A stretch of DNA of 64,000 nt from Brasenia schreberi (lineage: Eukaryota > Streptophyta > Magnoliopsida > Nymphaeales > Cabombaceae). The notes below the pieces were generated by a model. It was not told the origin of the DNA. It saw only the letters and a program-made list of their open reading frames with translations, and made no database searches. The translations under genes were made by a program, and so were the position numbers. Below are positions 24,335 through 36,575 of this stretch, one piece after another. The stretch is taken from contig JAYKKT010000040.1 of the NCBI GenBank assembly GCA_036023115.1, positions 2,787,501-2,851,500 on the forward strand, written 5' to 3'. Every line of letters starts with the position of its first letter. Positions within the stretch are counted from its first letter, which is position 1.

Positions 24335-24919
24335 GCTTTAAAAAATATGAAGAGAAAAACTTTAATCAATCGAGTTAAGGCAATAGTTAGGAACTTAGGA
24401 TATGATTGCCAGGGGAAAGTGAGGAATCAATCCAAGAGAATGCCCTATATCTTCTTATGAAGACAAAGAAATTCCATTTACAGGAGATGATGGAAAAGAA
24501 TATACGAATGTGAGACGCTTTGTATCCTTAAAAGTATTGGCAAATTATAAAAGATGAGAAAAACTTTCACAAGGTTCCAATTCTGCACTAGATTTTTGAA
24601 TTTATCATTACTCTGAATATGAGAAAAGATGATGCAATTATCAAAATCTTGACGAGAACCATGGTTTTTATTTTTAACACTCCTCATATGCTAATATTTC
24701 TCATGAAACAAGCTCTTAATTTACCACGAGAGCTTACTTCACCAAGAAAACCCAAGAAGATAGATTAAGAAGGATGGCTTTGCTAATATTTCTCTTTGAC
24801 AGTTCTCTTTGCATAGAAAGTCCCCATTTTAAATCCAAAGGAAGAAATTTATACCTCTTGGTTTCCTTGTCACAACTTTTTATGTTATTCATCACCCCTT
24901 TTTGAATAACATATAAGAG
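24335..24919. other. Intergenic, no gene seen
   Basis: Right flank of RTE copy A; the first 17 bp or so belong to the insertion target. Frames here are short and unconserved. Confidence 0.4.
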
Positions 24920-25060
24920 GGAGAGAAAGCAGTAAATCATGATCTTTCTTTTATAGAGTTAAATGCTAAAATGGACATGATCGAGCTCTATGGCAACTAA
25001 GAATCTGTGTGGCTGACCCAATTTGATGCGGGAAGATGCTTGGTTTGGTTTGGTACTCAT
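24920..25060 (+). repeat. LINE-like 3'-tail repeat, member 1
   Basis: Contains AAATCATGATCTTTC, TTTTATAGAGTTAAATGCTA and GTGGCTGACCCAATTTG. The same ordered words occur at about 26,048-26,170 and 57,925-58,060. The GCTGACCC segment resembles the GCCGACCCC of the RTE 3' end, so this is probably the tail of a related, older LINE family. Confidence 0.55.
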
Positions 25061-25699
25061 CACCTCTTTTGGGTTCTACATCTTCCAAACTTCACACACA
25101 TTTTTACACTCGAGCTCTTGTTCTTAAGGACTGTTGGTTTAAACTAATCAATGGCAAATGAGTTGCCCTGTATGCCAAGTGAAGCACTACTGGTGAATCC
25201 GAGTTCCCGTTCTTCAGGGCCCGATGGATCGAGAAGGAAGTGTGGCTGCTGTGTGCTCATGAATGGCTATTGCATGGTTGTTCATGTATGCTATGTAAAG
25301 TTGAGTTAGGTGTGGGAAATCATCATCCAAAGTCATAATATCTGCTCTCCAAAAGGAAGAAAAGTTGTCTCATCTCTATCCGGTGTTCGACATTGCGAAG
25401 CATCTTAGATGAAAAGTAAAAAGTATGGAATTGCTTTTGGATAGTTTCCACTTAAATAAAAATTGGTGAAGCAATCTGTAAAAAGTGGGTCGGGCTCTAT
25501 ATTGCAACAGATGCATATGCAATACTGATATCACAAGATGGATTTGCATTCAATGAGTGAAAATAGATTAAAAGTTAAAAAAAATAAAATATCGTAAATA
25601 ATCAAGGAAAATAGGAAGTGTCAAATATTGATAGAAAACATAGAAACAACAAAAGATATGATCAATAAGAAAGTATATCAAAAATTTTAAAAAACCACA

Positions 25700-25815
25700 T
25701 TTTTTGCACAACAAGCAATAGCTCACCTGGCTAGGGGGCCGATTCACAAGTTGGTTATGAGTTCTACAGCCAGAGGCTGCTGCATCTTGCAACACTCCCC
25801 ATCGCACAAAAAAAA
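25700..25815 (+). mobile_element. tRNA-derived SINE
   Basis: AGCAATAGCTCACCTGGCTA at about 25,710 is nearly identical to the head at about 54,000. Then come GATTCACAAGTTGG and ATGAGTTCTACAGCC (weak box B), and the copy ends in a run of A at about 25,807-25,814. Confidence 0.7.
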
Positions 25816-26044
25816 CTATAAAAACCATAGGTACACTAGGCTGTTCTGTGATGCTTCATCATACACTGCTAGAGTAGAAAAAGTATGGGTCTTATCAGTT
25901 GAAGCACTAATATACGATATCATTGTATTGTATCTTATGAGCGGGTACTATATTTACAACGTTGGTTGAAACATTATAGGGTGTTAATCTCTAAACCAAT
26001 TGAAAAACTTATCAGTAAACCGGAAAGTGTTAGAAGTATTCAGA

Positions 26045-26170
26045 AGAAACAATAAAACATGATCATGCTTTTTTAGAGTTAAATGCTAGTATTATACATG
26101 ATCACAATGGCCAAAAGGATTCAAGAATCCTACCCCCTTAGTGTGGGATAAATGCTTTCTTTTGATTTTG
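26045..26170 (+). repeat. LINE-like 3'-tail repeat, member 2
   Basis: Starts AACAATAAAACATGATCATG, then TTTTTTAGAGTTAAATGCTA, and ends with TTAGTGTGGGATAAATGC. It matches the 24.9-kb and 57.9-kb members in order and orientation. Confidence 0.55.
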
Positions 26171-27041
<871 letters not shown>

Positions 27042-28679
27042 AAGTCTACTGATCTGCTCTATAGTGTGTCTCCATGAAAAACACTAATGGGCACTGAGAC
27101 AAATACAGAGAACGTAAGCCACGGTTAGACTTAACGCGATGCAAGTAAGAAGTTGATCATCGGCGCAGTAAAAGTGCACAAGACTTAGTACATGACCATA
27201 CATGTTGAGCAGCTAAGTCTAGACAGCATATTTAATTCATTCTTGTCATGAACGAATCGAGCCATAACCTTCTGAAAATGTACATGTTCCGCCCTGGGCC
27301 CAGGATGGATCCCCCTTAGATCAGATTAGTGCTAGGACGGATGAACCGATTGATCAAAAGTACAAGGTCCACTGTGGAGCATTTGTTCAGCAGCTTGGCT
27401 GGTTTATGATAATAAATCCTTGTCTCAGATGAAGCCAAACACAATTAGAAAGTACCTAATGCGCCAGAATTTGCAGTGAACCCACAAGGACTCTCACAGC
27501 ATATCATGCTTTGTGACAAGAGGACTAACATGATGACCTCATTGCATCATCTCCTTGGATCCACTGATACATTGCATTACTTGAATCATAACAAAACTAG
27601 ATATGAGTAGCTCGAATTGAATCGAATTATATCCTCTGGTTAACCGATTTGGCCTGTCTTGTCATATTAGTCAGCTCTTATAAATTTTCAAACATTTCTT
27701 TATCCTTTAATCTCAAACTTTCCGAATCTGTTAGATTTGTCTGTTTCTCTTAATCATTTTAGAAAGCAAATAGATTCGGAAAGCTGACTCTGACAGCATT
27801 GTATGTGGCTTTTAGTTGGGGAGTTGAACAAGGTCATTAGGTAATTGTGAGTTGACATGTCATGTGGTTCTGTCAATATACCTGCCATGGTGTGTCCAAA
27901 CAATGTATCTTATGCAAGGGCCCAACTCAAACAACAGGGTGTGCATCTCCCCGATCTCTCTGCCCCTTTTTAGGTTCATGGGTGGTGCATGAGCACAAGG
28001 TTTTCCAAACCACTCAAATGATCTTACAGGTTCATACCTTTCTTTTTATCTTCTGCCATAATCGCAAACAAAAATGATTTGTTCTTTGATTTACCATCCA
28101 CTCAAAGTGAACCTATGCTGGCACGAAACAGTGACTTCATCAGCAAAAGGTTACTCATTCTTCACCCATATTCACACACAGAGATGACAACTGTTCCCAC
28201 TAGTACTAAACATCACAGAGTGGAGTACAATGAGCTGCTGATGCTTTGGAGTGCTTTATGATGCATCAAACAGTGTGAGGATCTGCTCGAAGTTACAAGG
28301 ATAGTTATATTCATTTACGTACTCTGACATAGTTTACCGTATGATACTGTTCACGTGACCCTTGATACTTGCAGTGAATTCTATAACAAGGATGCTAACC
28401 CAAGCAAGCTTATACCTCTCTTTTTGAGGGTTCTACCCGACTTGTTACTGCTACTATCTAGAACTTTCTTTCTCTTTTATATTTTTCTGAATTTAGAGAG
28501 AAAATTCATGTATGACACGAAGGCTGAGCATCTTTCATCTCCAACAGAATCGTAGACACCATGATCGTCATCTTCTCCAAGTCTGCAACCAATACAATTA
28601 TTTATCTGTCATTGTTATCATCACATAATACTCCAGTATATCATCATGGCCGTTATAATTGAATGTTAATCTTAACCAC
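27042..28679. other. Region upstream of the copia remnant, no gene identified
   Basis: No domain recognised. A short palindrome (CTTTCCGAATCT near 27,718 and AGATTCGGAAAG near 27,771) lies here. If the copia element below was once complete, its gag, protease and integrase parts should be here, but I cannot see them. Confidence 0.35.
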
Positions 28680-29020
28680 ACCAATGCTAAGAAGATAACG
28701 TATATAGGTTGAAAAAATCTCTATATGACCTGCAACAATCACCTCGCCAATGGTATTTGACTTTTTAAAATGCCTTCGTTTTGTGGCTAATGAGCTTGAC
28801 AGTGGGAGTCACTTTATCATCTTATCTTTATATATTATCATCTTATCTTTATATGTAGATGACATATTATTGACTAAAAATGATAATGCGATGATTGTCA
28901 AAACCAAGTCATGGTTAAACTCAAGGTTTGAAATGAGGATATGAGGAAGCATCCTATATCCTAGGTATAAAGATTTCTCGAGATAGAGAATCTAAACTCT
29001 TATATCTAAGTAAAGAGAGG
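28680..29020 (+). pseudogene. Ty1-copia polyprotein remnant, reverse transcriptase part (5' of the RTE insertion)
   Basis: Frameshifted pieces of a copia-type reverse transcriptase in order: SLYDLQQSPRQWYLTF (usual form SLYGLKQSPRQW), SLYVDDILLTKND with the catalytic YVDD, then SYILGIKISRDRESKLLYLS. Several frameshifts and stops interrupt it. The element is cut at 29,020 by RTE copy B and resumes at 32,317. Confidence 0.85.
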
Positions 29021-29032
29021 GATTGAGCATAT

Positions 29033-32000
29033 ACAACAACAACAACAACAACAACTAAGCCTTTTCCCATACTAGACGGGGTCGGCTACATGGATTCTTT
29101 GTTTCCACAGATCTCTATCGTGTGCCATGTTAGCAGTTAACTCCCAATAAGCTAGATCATTCTTTATTGTTTCTTTCCAACACTTTTGTGGTCGTCCTCT
29201 ACCTCTTTTAATACTTTCCAAATTTAGGTTTTCTAACCTTCTTACAGGTTCTTCTTTTGATCTTCTTTCTATATGTCCAAACCATCTTAAACGATGTTCT
29301 CTCATTTTATCCTCTATTGGTGCCACTCCTAATTTGTTTCTAATAACCTCATTATGTATACGGTCTTTTCTTATATGACCACTCATCCATCTCAACATCT
29401 TCATTTCTGTCACAGACATCTTTTGTACATGTTGATGATTAACTGCCCAACACTCAGAACCATAAAACATGGCAGGCCTAACTGTTGCTCTATAATATTT
29501 ACCTTTTAATTTTAATGGTATCTTCTTGTCACAAAGAATACCTGATGCTCCTCTCCATTTTAACCAACCAGCATTAATTTTATGTGTAACATCTCCATCA
29601 ATTCTTCCATCACTTTGAAAAATTGACCCTAGGTATTTAAAACTTTCCTTTTGGGGAATGCAATGTGTGCCAATTTTAATTTCTATGTCCTCTGAAGTAG
29701 CCAAATGATCAAACTTACATTCCATATATTCTGTCTTTGTTCTACTAAGTCGGAGGCCTTTGTTTTCTAATGTTTCTCTCCATAGTTCCAATTTTCTATT
29801 AACTTTTTCCTTAGACTCCTCCACTAATACAATGTCATCTGCAAATAACATACACCAAGGTACTTCATCTTGAATATGTTTTGTTAACTCATCCATCACC
29901 ATTATAAATAAGTATGGACTTAAAGTTGATCATTGATGTAACCCAATATTAACTTCAAAGAAGTCTGTCGTTCCTTCATGAGTCCTCACACATGTTTTTG
30001 CACCATCATACATGTCTCTTATAAGGTTAATATATGTCAATGGGATACCTCTTTTTCCAAAGTTCTCCAAAGAACCTCCCTCGGTACCCTATCATAAGCT
30101 TTTTCTAGATCAATAAATATAATGTGAAGGTCTTTCTTTTTTGCTCTAAAATGTTCCATAAGACGTCTCAAAAGGTGAATCGCTTCAATAGTAGATCTAC
30201 CAGGCATAAATCCAAATTGGTTCTCTGTTGTACTTGATACTTGTCTTAACCTACGTTCAATAATTCTTTCCCATAATTTCATAGTATGACTCATTAACTT
30301 GATACCTCGATAATTCGCACAATTTTGAATGTCTCCCTTGTTTTTATATATGGGTATAAGTGTACTTGCTCTCCATTCCTCGGGCATCTTTTGGTTTTTC
30401 CATATTTCATTAAATAGTCTTGTGAGCCAAGTGATTCCTATTTCTCCTAGTATTTTCCAAACTTCTATAGGAATATTATCTGGTCCTACCGATTTACCAC
30501 TCTTCATATGTTTAAGAGCCTCTTTGACTTCATTCTTTTGAATACGTCGGTAGAAATTGTGGTTTATATACTTTTCTGACTTGGCTAAATCTCCTAAACT
30601 AATACTAAAATCTTTATTTTCATTAAAAAGATTATAAAAATAGTTTTTCCATCTATTTTTTATATCATCATTTGCCACTAGAATTTTTTCATCCTCGTCT
30701 TTTATGCATCTAACATAATTAAGATCTTTAGTTTTCTTATCTCTAGCCCTAGCTATCCTAAAAATGTCTCTTTCACCCTCTTTTGAGTTGAGTTTTTTAT
30801 ATAAGTCCTCCCAAATCTTAGCTTTTGCTTCACTAACGGCCTTTTTTGCTTCCTTCTTTGCTTTCTTATAAGCTTCTAAAGTTTCACTAGTTTTCTTAGC
30901 ATAATGTAATTTGTAACATGCCCTCTTTGCCTTGATTTTGTTTTGTACTACTTCACTCCACCACCAAGCTTCTTTTTGTGCCGGTACACCTCCCTTAGAT
31001 ACCCCTAACACATCTTTCGCCACTTCCTTAATATGTATAGCCATATTGTTCCACATATCAGAGGGTGTGCCAACATAATTCCAAACATCTCCTTGAAGGA
31101 CTTTTTGTTTAAATATATCTTCTTTCTCACTTTTGAGGTTCCACCATTTAGTCCGAATAGCTCGATGCACTCTTTTCTTCTTTGTCCATTTTTTTTATTT
31201 GTAAATCCATAACTAAAAGTCGATGTTGGGTGGTTAAGCTTTCTCCTGGAATTACCTTACAATCTTTACAACACGCTCTATCTTTTTTCTATAAATAAAG
31301 TAATCAATTTGTGTTTGTGATAAGCCACTCTTATAAGTAATTAAATGTTCATCTCGTTTTTTGAAGATTGTATTGACTATAAAGAGATCAAATGACATAG
31401 CAAAATTTAAAATCTCCCTACCTTCCTCGTTTATATCCCCATAACCAAAGTTTCCATGAATCCCTTGATATCCTAATGCCTCTTTACCGACATGTCCATT
31501 TAAATCTCCTCCTAAACAAATCATCTCCCTTTGTGGAATCTTTTGAAACACCTTATCTAACTCTTCCCAAAAAACTGTCTTTATACTATCTTCTAGTCCT
31601 ACTTGGGGTGCGTAAGCACAAACTATATTCAAAACCTCTACTCCTAACACTAATTTCAATGTCATGATTCGGTCACCATATCGTTGTATGTCTACTACAC
31701 TCTCCTTTAAATCTTTATTTATGATAATACCAACTCCGTTTCGGGCCTTTTCTTTACCTGAGTACCATAATTTAAAACCTGTATCCTCTATCTCCTTTGC
31801 TTTTTCTCCAACCCATTTTGTCTCTTGTAAACATAGAATATGAATCTTTCTCCGAATCATAGTATCTACCACCTCCATTAGCTTACCCGATAATGTTCCG
31901 ATATTCCAAGAACCAATACGAATCTTATTATCTAGTACTAGCTTCCTTACCCCCCGCATCCGTCCATAATCAAAATGCGGAGACCCTCTCTGAAAATTTT

Positions 32001-32316
32001 TCACTACATTCGGGCGGCAATGTAGCGGGACTAACTTCTTTACCCACACCCGTCCATGATGTGGGAACCCTCTCTGCAATTGATTCACTACATTCGGGCG
32101 AAAATGTAGTGGCCCTTGCTTACTTCTTACTGCATTCGGGCTCTGCAGCACGTCGCTAGGCGGGAACGCCCCAAAGCAATGCTCATAATTTTTGTAATCC
32201 ATGTTGTAGAAATCCGACGAAGTTTTACGCTGGCTGTCGGAAACCTAACACAACCCTCCTCCTTTATCCGGGCTTGGGACCAGCAATGCAAGGGTGATCC
32301 CTTACATGGGCAGAGT
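29033..32316 (-). mobile_element. RTE-clade LINE, copy B (near full length, few lesions)
   Basis: 3,284-bp non-LTR retrotransposon on the minus strand, flanked by a perfect 12-bp target duplication GATTGAGCATAT (29021-29032 and 32317-32328). Frame pieces run 32202..31252 (endonuclease: SWNIGTLSGK, LCLQETKWVGEK, GGDLNGHVG, TQIDYF), 31170..30037 (linker plus reverse transcriptase: [30 protein letters not shown]) and 29902..29072 (catalytic LFADDIVL, KYLGSIF, C-terminal [11 protein letters not shown]), ending at a CAA/TTG tail. Lesions seen: a frameshift near 31,250; loss of one base in a T run near 30,052 where copy A has one more; and a TGA in place of the Gly of GLHQGS near 29,935. Otherwise it is very similar to copy A. 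Plant annotation pipelines often call such frames craniofacial-development-protein-2-like. Confidence 0.95.
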
Positions 32317-33085
32317 GATTGAGCATATCCTCAAGAAATTCAAAATGGGTGAATGTAAGTTTGCTATTACACCCATTGTAAAAGGGATCAAATTGAGCAA
32401 GTCTCATTGTTCAGGTGAAGGAGACGATAAGCCTAACATTTCCTTACGCACAAGTTGTGGGTAGCTTGATGTATCCTATGCTGTGTATAAGACCTGATAT
32501 CAACTAGTCTTGTGAGTAGATATCAAAATAATCCTAGATGGTAGTATTGGATAGTTATAAAAAAGATTTTAAAAAATCTCAAAGGAACAAAAGAATTGAA
32601 ATTGTGTTTTAAAGCAGATAAACTAAAAGTGGTAGGATACTCATATGCTGACTTTGTTGGGAGCAAAGATGACAACAAATCAATCTCAAGACAAATATTC
32701 TTATTTGGAGGTAGAGTTGTTTTTTGGGCATATAAGAAATAGGGTTGTGTAGCATTGAATACACAGAAAGTTGAGTATGTGACTTGTTGTAAGGATGTAA
32801 CGAATGCCATTTGGATAAGCCGCTTCATACGAGATTTGAAGTTAGAAATAACTGACGAGCTAGTTATCATTTACTGTAACAATAATGTAGCAATTACTCT
32901 AACAAGAGTGGAACTGACAACTCTAAAAGTAAGCATATAATGGTAAAGTACTACTATGTTCATGATATGGTTATGAGAAAAAAAATATCAATCTCATACA
33001 TGCCAACTCATGATATGTTGGCAGACTCCTTGACTAAAGGCATAACAAAGGATCTTTTCTTAAAACATGTTATAAACATGTGTTT
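32317..33085 (+). pseudogene. Ty1-copia polyprotein remnant, RT end and RNase H (3' of the RTE insertion)
   Basis: Continues the element cut at 29,020: IEHILKKFKMGECK, SYAQVVGS then LMYPMLCIRPDI in a shifted frame (usual copia form VGSLMYAMLCTRPDI), then an RNase H part (KLKVVGYSYADFVGS, ALNTQKVEYVTCCKD, AIWISRFIRDLKL). Multiple stops and frameshifts show it is dead. Confidence 0.85.
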
Positions 33086-33420
33086 GAAATATGTTTGATT
33101 GTTATGTATGTAACAAATCACACAACGGGTAATAATTGCAATAGCAATCATGAATTGACCTTACTAGGAAAACCTCACAAAAGTGATTATCTATGGTGGA
33201 GGTTACAAAGCTAATCCGTAATAGTCATTCAATTACGGATAAGCTTGGTAACCGACTAGATAAGAGCTCCAACAAGGAAAGGTCAACTAGGAAATTTGGG
33301 AGGAAAGGAGAAAGGGCTCCTTTATAAATACATAGCAACGTAGAGAGTTAAAAACAAATACATAAATCCCTGTCTAGAAAGCCAACGGTGTGAAAAACGG
33401 AAAACTACCGAAAACTCTCA
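33086..33420 (+). mobile_element. Possible 3' LTR region of the copia remnant
   Basis: Follows directly on the RNase H end, where a copia 3' LTR is expected. It holds CCTTTATAAATAC at about 33,318, a plausible LTR TATA box. No matching 5' LTR was found in the window, so the borders are unknown. Confidence 0.3.
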
Positions 33421-33819
33421 TCCGTTAGTTGTGAATCAATTGCTCAAAGAGAAGGTCGGCTGCAGCTGCGTACCAGGAGCGAGGAAGCAGAAAACCGCCT
33501 CGGATCATTGCAGAGGTCGTCGGTGTCATCACGTGAGTCGTCCCCCTAGCCATGCGAGCTTTTGCTCTTTGTGCATACTTCGTTACAGGTCGTACTGATA
33601 AGAGAAACCTATATAATCTAACAAAGAAGACAGCAGTCAGGACAGGCGATTTCGCAGGATTGTTTCCAAAAACAATGGACATTGCCTGCAGTGGCTACAA
33701 ATAATTTCTAGTGGTTCCCTGTGCATATATACTTGTATGTATTATTTACGTATTTATGTATGTGTGTATGCATATATGTGTGCATTATTTACGTATTTAT
33801 GCATGCATGTATGCATGTA

Positions 33820-33831
<12 letters not shown>

Positions 33832-33891
<60 letters not shown>
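33832..33891. repeat. (TA)n(GA)n compound microsatellite
   Basis: About 32 bp of TA followed by about 27 bp of GA, preceded by TGTATG-type repeats from about 33,720. Confidence 0.95.
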
Positions 33892-33895
<4 letters not shown>

Positions 33896-35515
33896 GTGGT
33901 AAATATGCACAGCCCATTCACGCTGGAAAAATTGTAATACAATTCAAATTGAAATTTAAAAATAAAAAAATACAATGACACTTTTGCAAATGCATTTAAT
34001 ACACTTGGTACTATTTTGCTTTATGTTAGAGATCCAACATTAAAATCTTTTAAAAGATCTTAATCAATGGTGTAAATATCGTATTGGACCTCATATCACA
34101 AGGGATATTGATACATCTATATTATACAATATTGATGATTTTTAAATTATTTTTTAAATCATCTTTTTCTGTTCCGAGCCCTTGAATATAAAAAATTATG
34201 CAATATACACCATACCAAGAGACAATGGATTCAACATCAAAACAAACTAAATCACATGCATAATTATTTTTGGCTCTCATTCTAAACTTAAGATTGATGA
34301 TTATTAATGAACATCAAATTCATATAGGATTTTAGAGAGAAAGGAGTTGGTCTTAAAAGAAGGAATAGAAATGCAAGAGGAGCCAATGAAGCTATCCTAT
34401 AGGGAGTTTAAACATACCTCAATTATGATTTTTTATTTAAAAATACAAATTTTGAAACTTACAACGTAATAATATAGTACCCATATCGCAACATACCATA
34501 CAATAAACATCGATATGGTGCGATAAATATATTTTGTGATGAATGTACCTAAATCGTATTGATTCATGTACCGATACACCTGATATATATCATATCATAT
34601 GATACAATATCATTTTTGTAACATTGATTGATATTAGCATATGAGTATGCATATGGAGGATCCTCTCTCCCTCTCTCTCTCTCTCTATAAAAGAGTTTGA
34701 GTGTAGGGCCAAGCTCCTTTATGGCGTTCCGTTGCAAGACAGTTAAAAGTGCCGTGCCTTTAACTTTTAAAGTGTATGTCATTCAAAAAGCTCTGTGGAT
34801 TCTTTCTCCTTTTCATTTCTCTATTGTTGCCTTCTCCTGCTCCCCCTTCTAAGCATGCCCCAAGTTACAAATTGGAAATTGTCTCCCACTTGATCGAAAT
34901 GGACATGATTGGTGCTCGTCCTTTCGGAGATATGTCAAATAAGGCTTTCACCTTATGGATGACAATATGTGGTGGGCATGGACCATTGTCGATGGCATAT
35001 TAATCAATTCTTGGAATGTGGTCAAACCTAAAATTTTGTTCTAAGTTCCACAGATCAAAAGAGTGGAATCTATCATTCCTATGATAGGTTGGATTTGAAG
35101 GGGGGGCACTAATTTATGGGCTTAGCCATGCAAAGCCTTTTCGACAAGTCAAGACCTGAAATTGGAAACATGATTTAATCCAATCTTTTATTCACTTAAT
35201 GCATTAAATTGTTGGAAAAAAAAAGGAGATAAGGACAAGCAAAAGGATTTCGTCAGACTTCTTTTTTCTAATTTTTCATTAGCAAAAATTGGTAAATGCA
35301 ACTTCTTCACGAAGATTGGATTGTTATTTTCTTCCTTATTTGTGATCGTATATATTATGCAAACTAATCATAGAACTATAATTAAGACCCACCATGATTA
35401 ATAAACAGTATAAATAAATAGGTCTAATAACCAAACTCTTAACAGCATTTTAAGGGAAAAGGTTTATTTTGTTCTGTTGGTTCATACCCATCCCTTTCCA
35501 ACAAGAAGCCATCAC
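33892..35515. other. AT-rich intergenic region, no gene
   Basis: No supportable gene. The frame at 34,776-35,003 begins with a hydrophobic, signal-peptide-like stretch (LCGFFLLFISLLLPSPAPP), but its remainder matches nothing I know and there is no promoter or splice support. A short CT tract followed by TATAAAAG lies near 34,665-34,690. Confidence 0.4.
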
Positions 35516-35640
35516 CCAGCACTCAAAGGGTTAGCTCAATGGCAGGGCGCTCTAGTACCGTTGGTGTTGGTGAAGAGTTCGGACTCTTAGATGGTGCATG
35601 TGTGGCTGTCTCCTCTTGTAAAAAAAAGAAGAATCTACCA
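35516..35640 (+). mobile_element. tRNA-derived SINE with A tail
   Basis: GGGTTAGCTCAATGGCAGGG (box A) at about 35,527, CGCTCTAGTACCGTTGGTG, GAAGAGTTCGGACTC (box B), GTCTCCTCTTGT and an A8 run. Same family as 20.6 and 49.4 kb. Confidence 0.8.
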
Positions 35641-36283
35641 CTCAAAAATATATATACAAGCTGGGTTTGGCAGACCAATTGAGATGCATGCCCCGGTAAC
35701 ATAGTTTCTTCGAGTCAACCCCGTAACGAGATAAAAAGGAACTTAGAAGACTCATGATAGATATCACCATCTTTTTTTTTCCACAAGAAACGACTTTATT
35801 TAGAAAGAAAAAGTGCAAAGTAGGCTTGATAGAGCAGCATACAAAAAAAACTATCAATATAAAATTCAAAAAATCTTACATTACATAAAGATAAGACGGG
35901 CACATCACTGGTGCAATCGTAGTAATCATCCTTGCAAGGCATCACCACATAATGAATTACTCCACCATCGATATTTGACACGCAAAAAACCTTTGGAAAA
36001 CCTCCTCAAGCATAATAGAACCCGACCAGGCACAAGGAGCCCTCTCCAGACCAAAATAGCTCCACCAGTGCTCCTTTGCTTCTTATCGTTTGCTTTTTAG
36101 GGTAACGAAACCTCTTAGTTTAGCAAATTAGTCATTTAAACAAGAATCTATCCAAAATCACATGAAAAGGATCCATTGTAGAAGAGATTGGCTACTAGAT
36201 TTTCCAGTTATTTTTTAACACAGAAACAACTATTTAACAAATTTGTAAACCAAGGCTATTTAAGAGAGACATACATAGACCAT

Positions 36284-36575
36284 AACAACAACCCAGCTTT
36301 TTTCTGGTATTAGATGGGGTCGATTAGATGAATTCTTTGTTTTTATATGGCTCGATCACGTACCATGTTTGCAGTTAACTCAAAATAAGTTATATAATTT
36401 TTTATTGTTTTCTTCAAACACTTTAATGGTCTTTTTCTTCTTCTTTTAATATTTTAACAATCTACTTTCTCATACCTTTTTACTTAAAGTTTTCTTTAGT
36501 TGTTTCTATATTTCAAACCTCTTAAACGATTTTCTCTCGTTTTATCATCACCATCTAATTTTAATTATTCCAAAT
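36284..36575 (-). mobile_element. RTE LINE 3'-end fragment
   Basis: Diverged copy of the RTE 3' end: AACAACAACCCAGC tail, GATGGGGTCGATTAG, CATGTTTGCAGTTAACTC, AAACGATTTTCTCTCG, in the same order as copies A and B. Truncated at its 5' side. Confidence 0.75.

Noticed and set aside
34776..35003. 75-codon frame with signal-peptide-like start
   Set aside because: Only the hydrophobic start is suggestive; the rest lacks Cys pattern or family resemblance and there is no supporting promoter.
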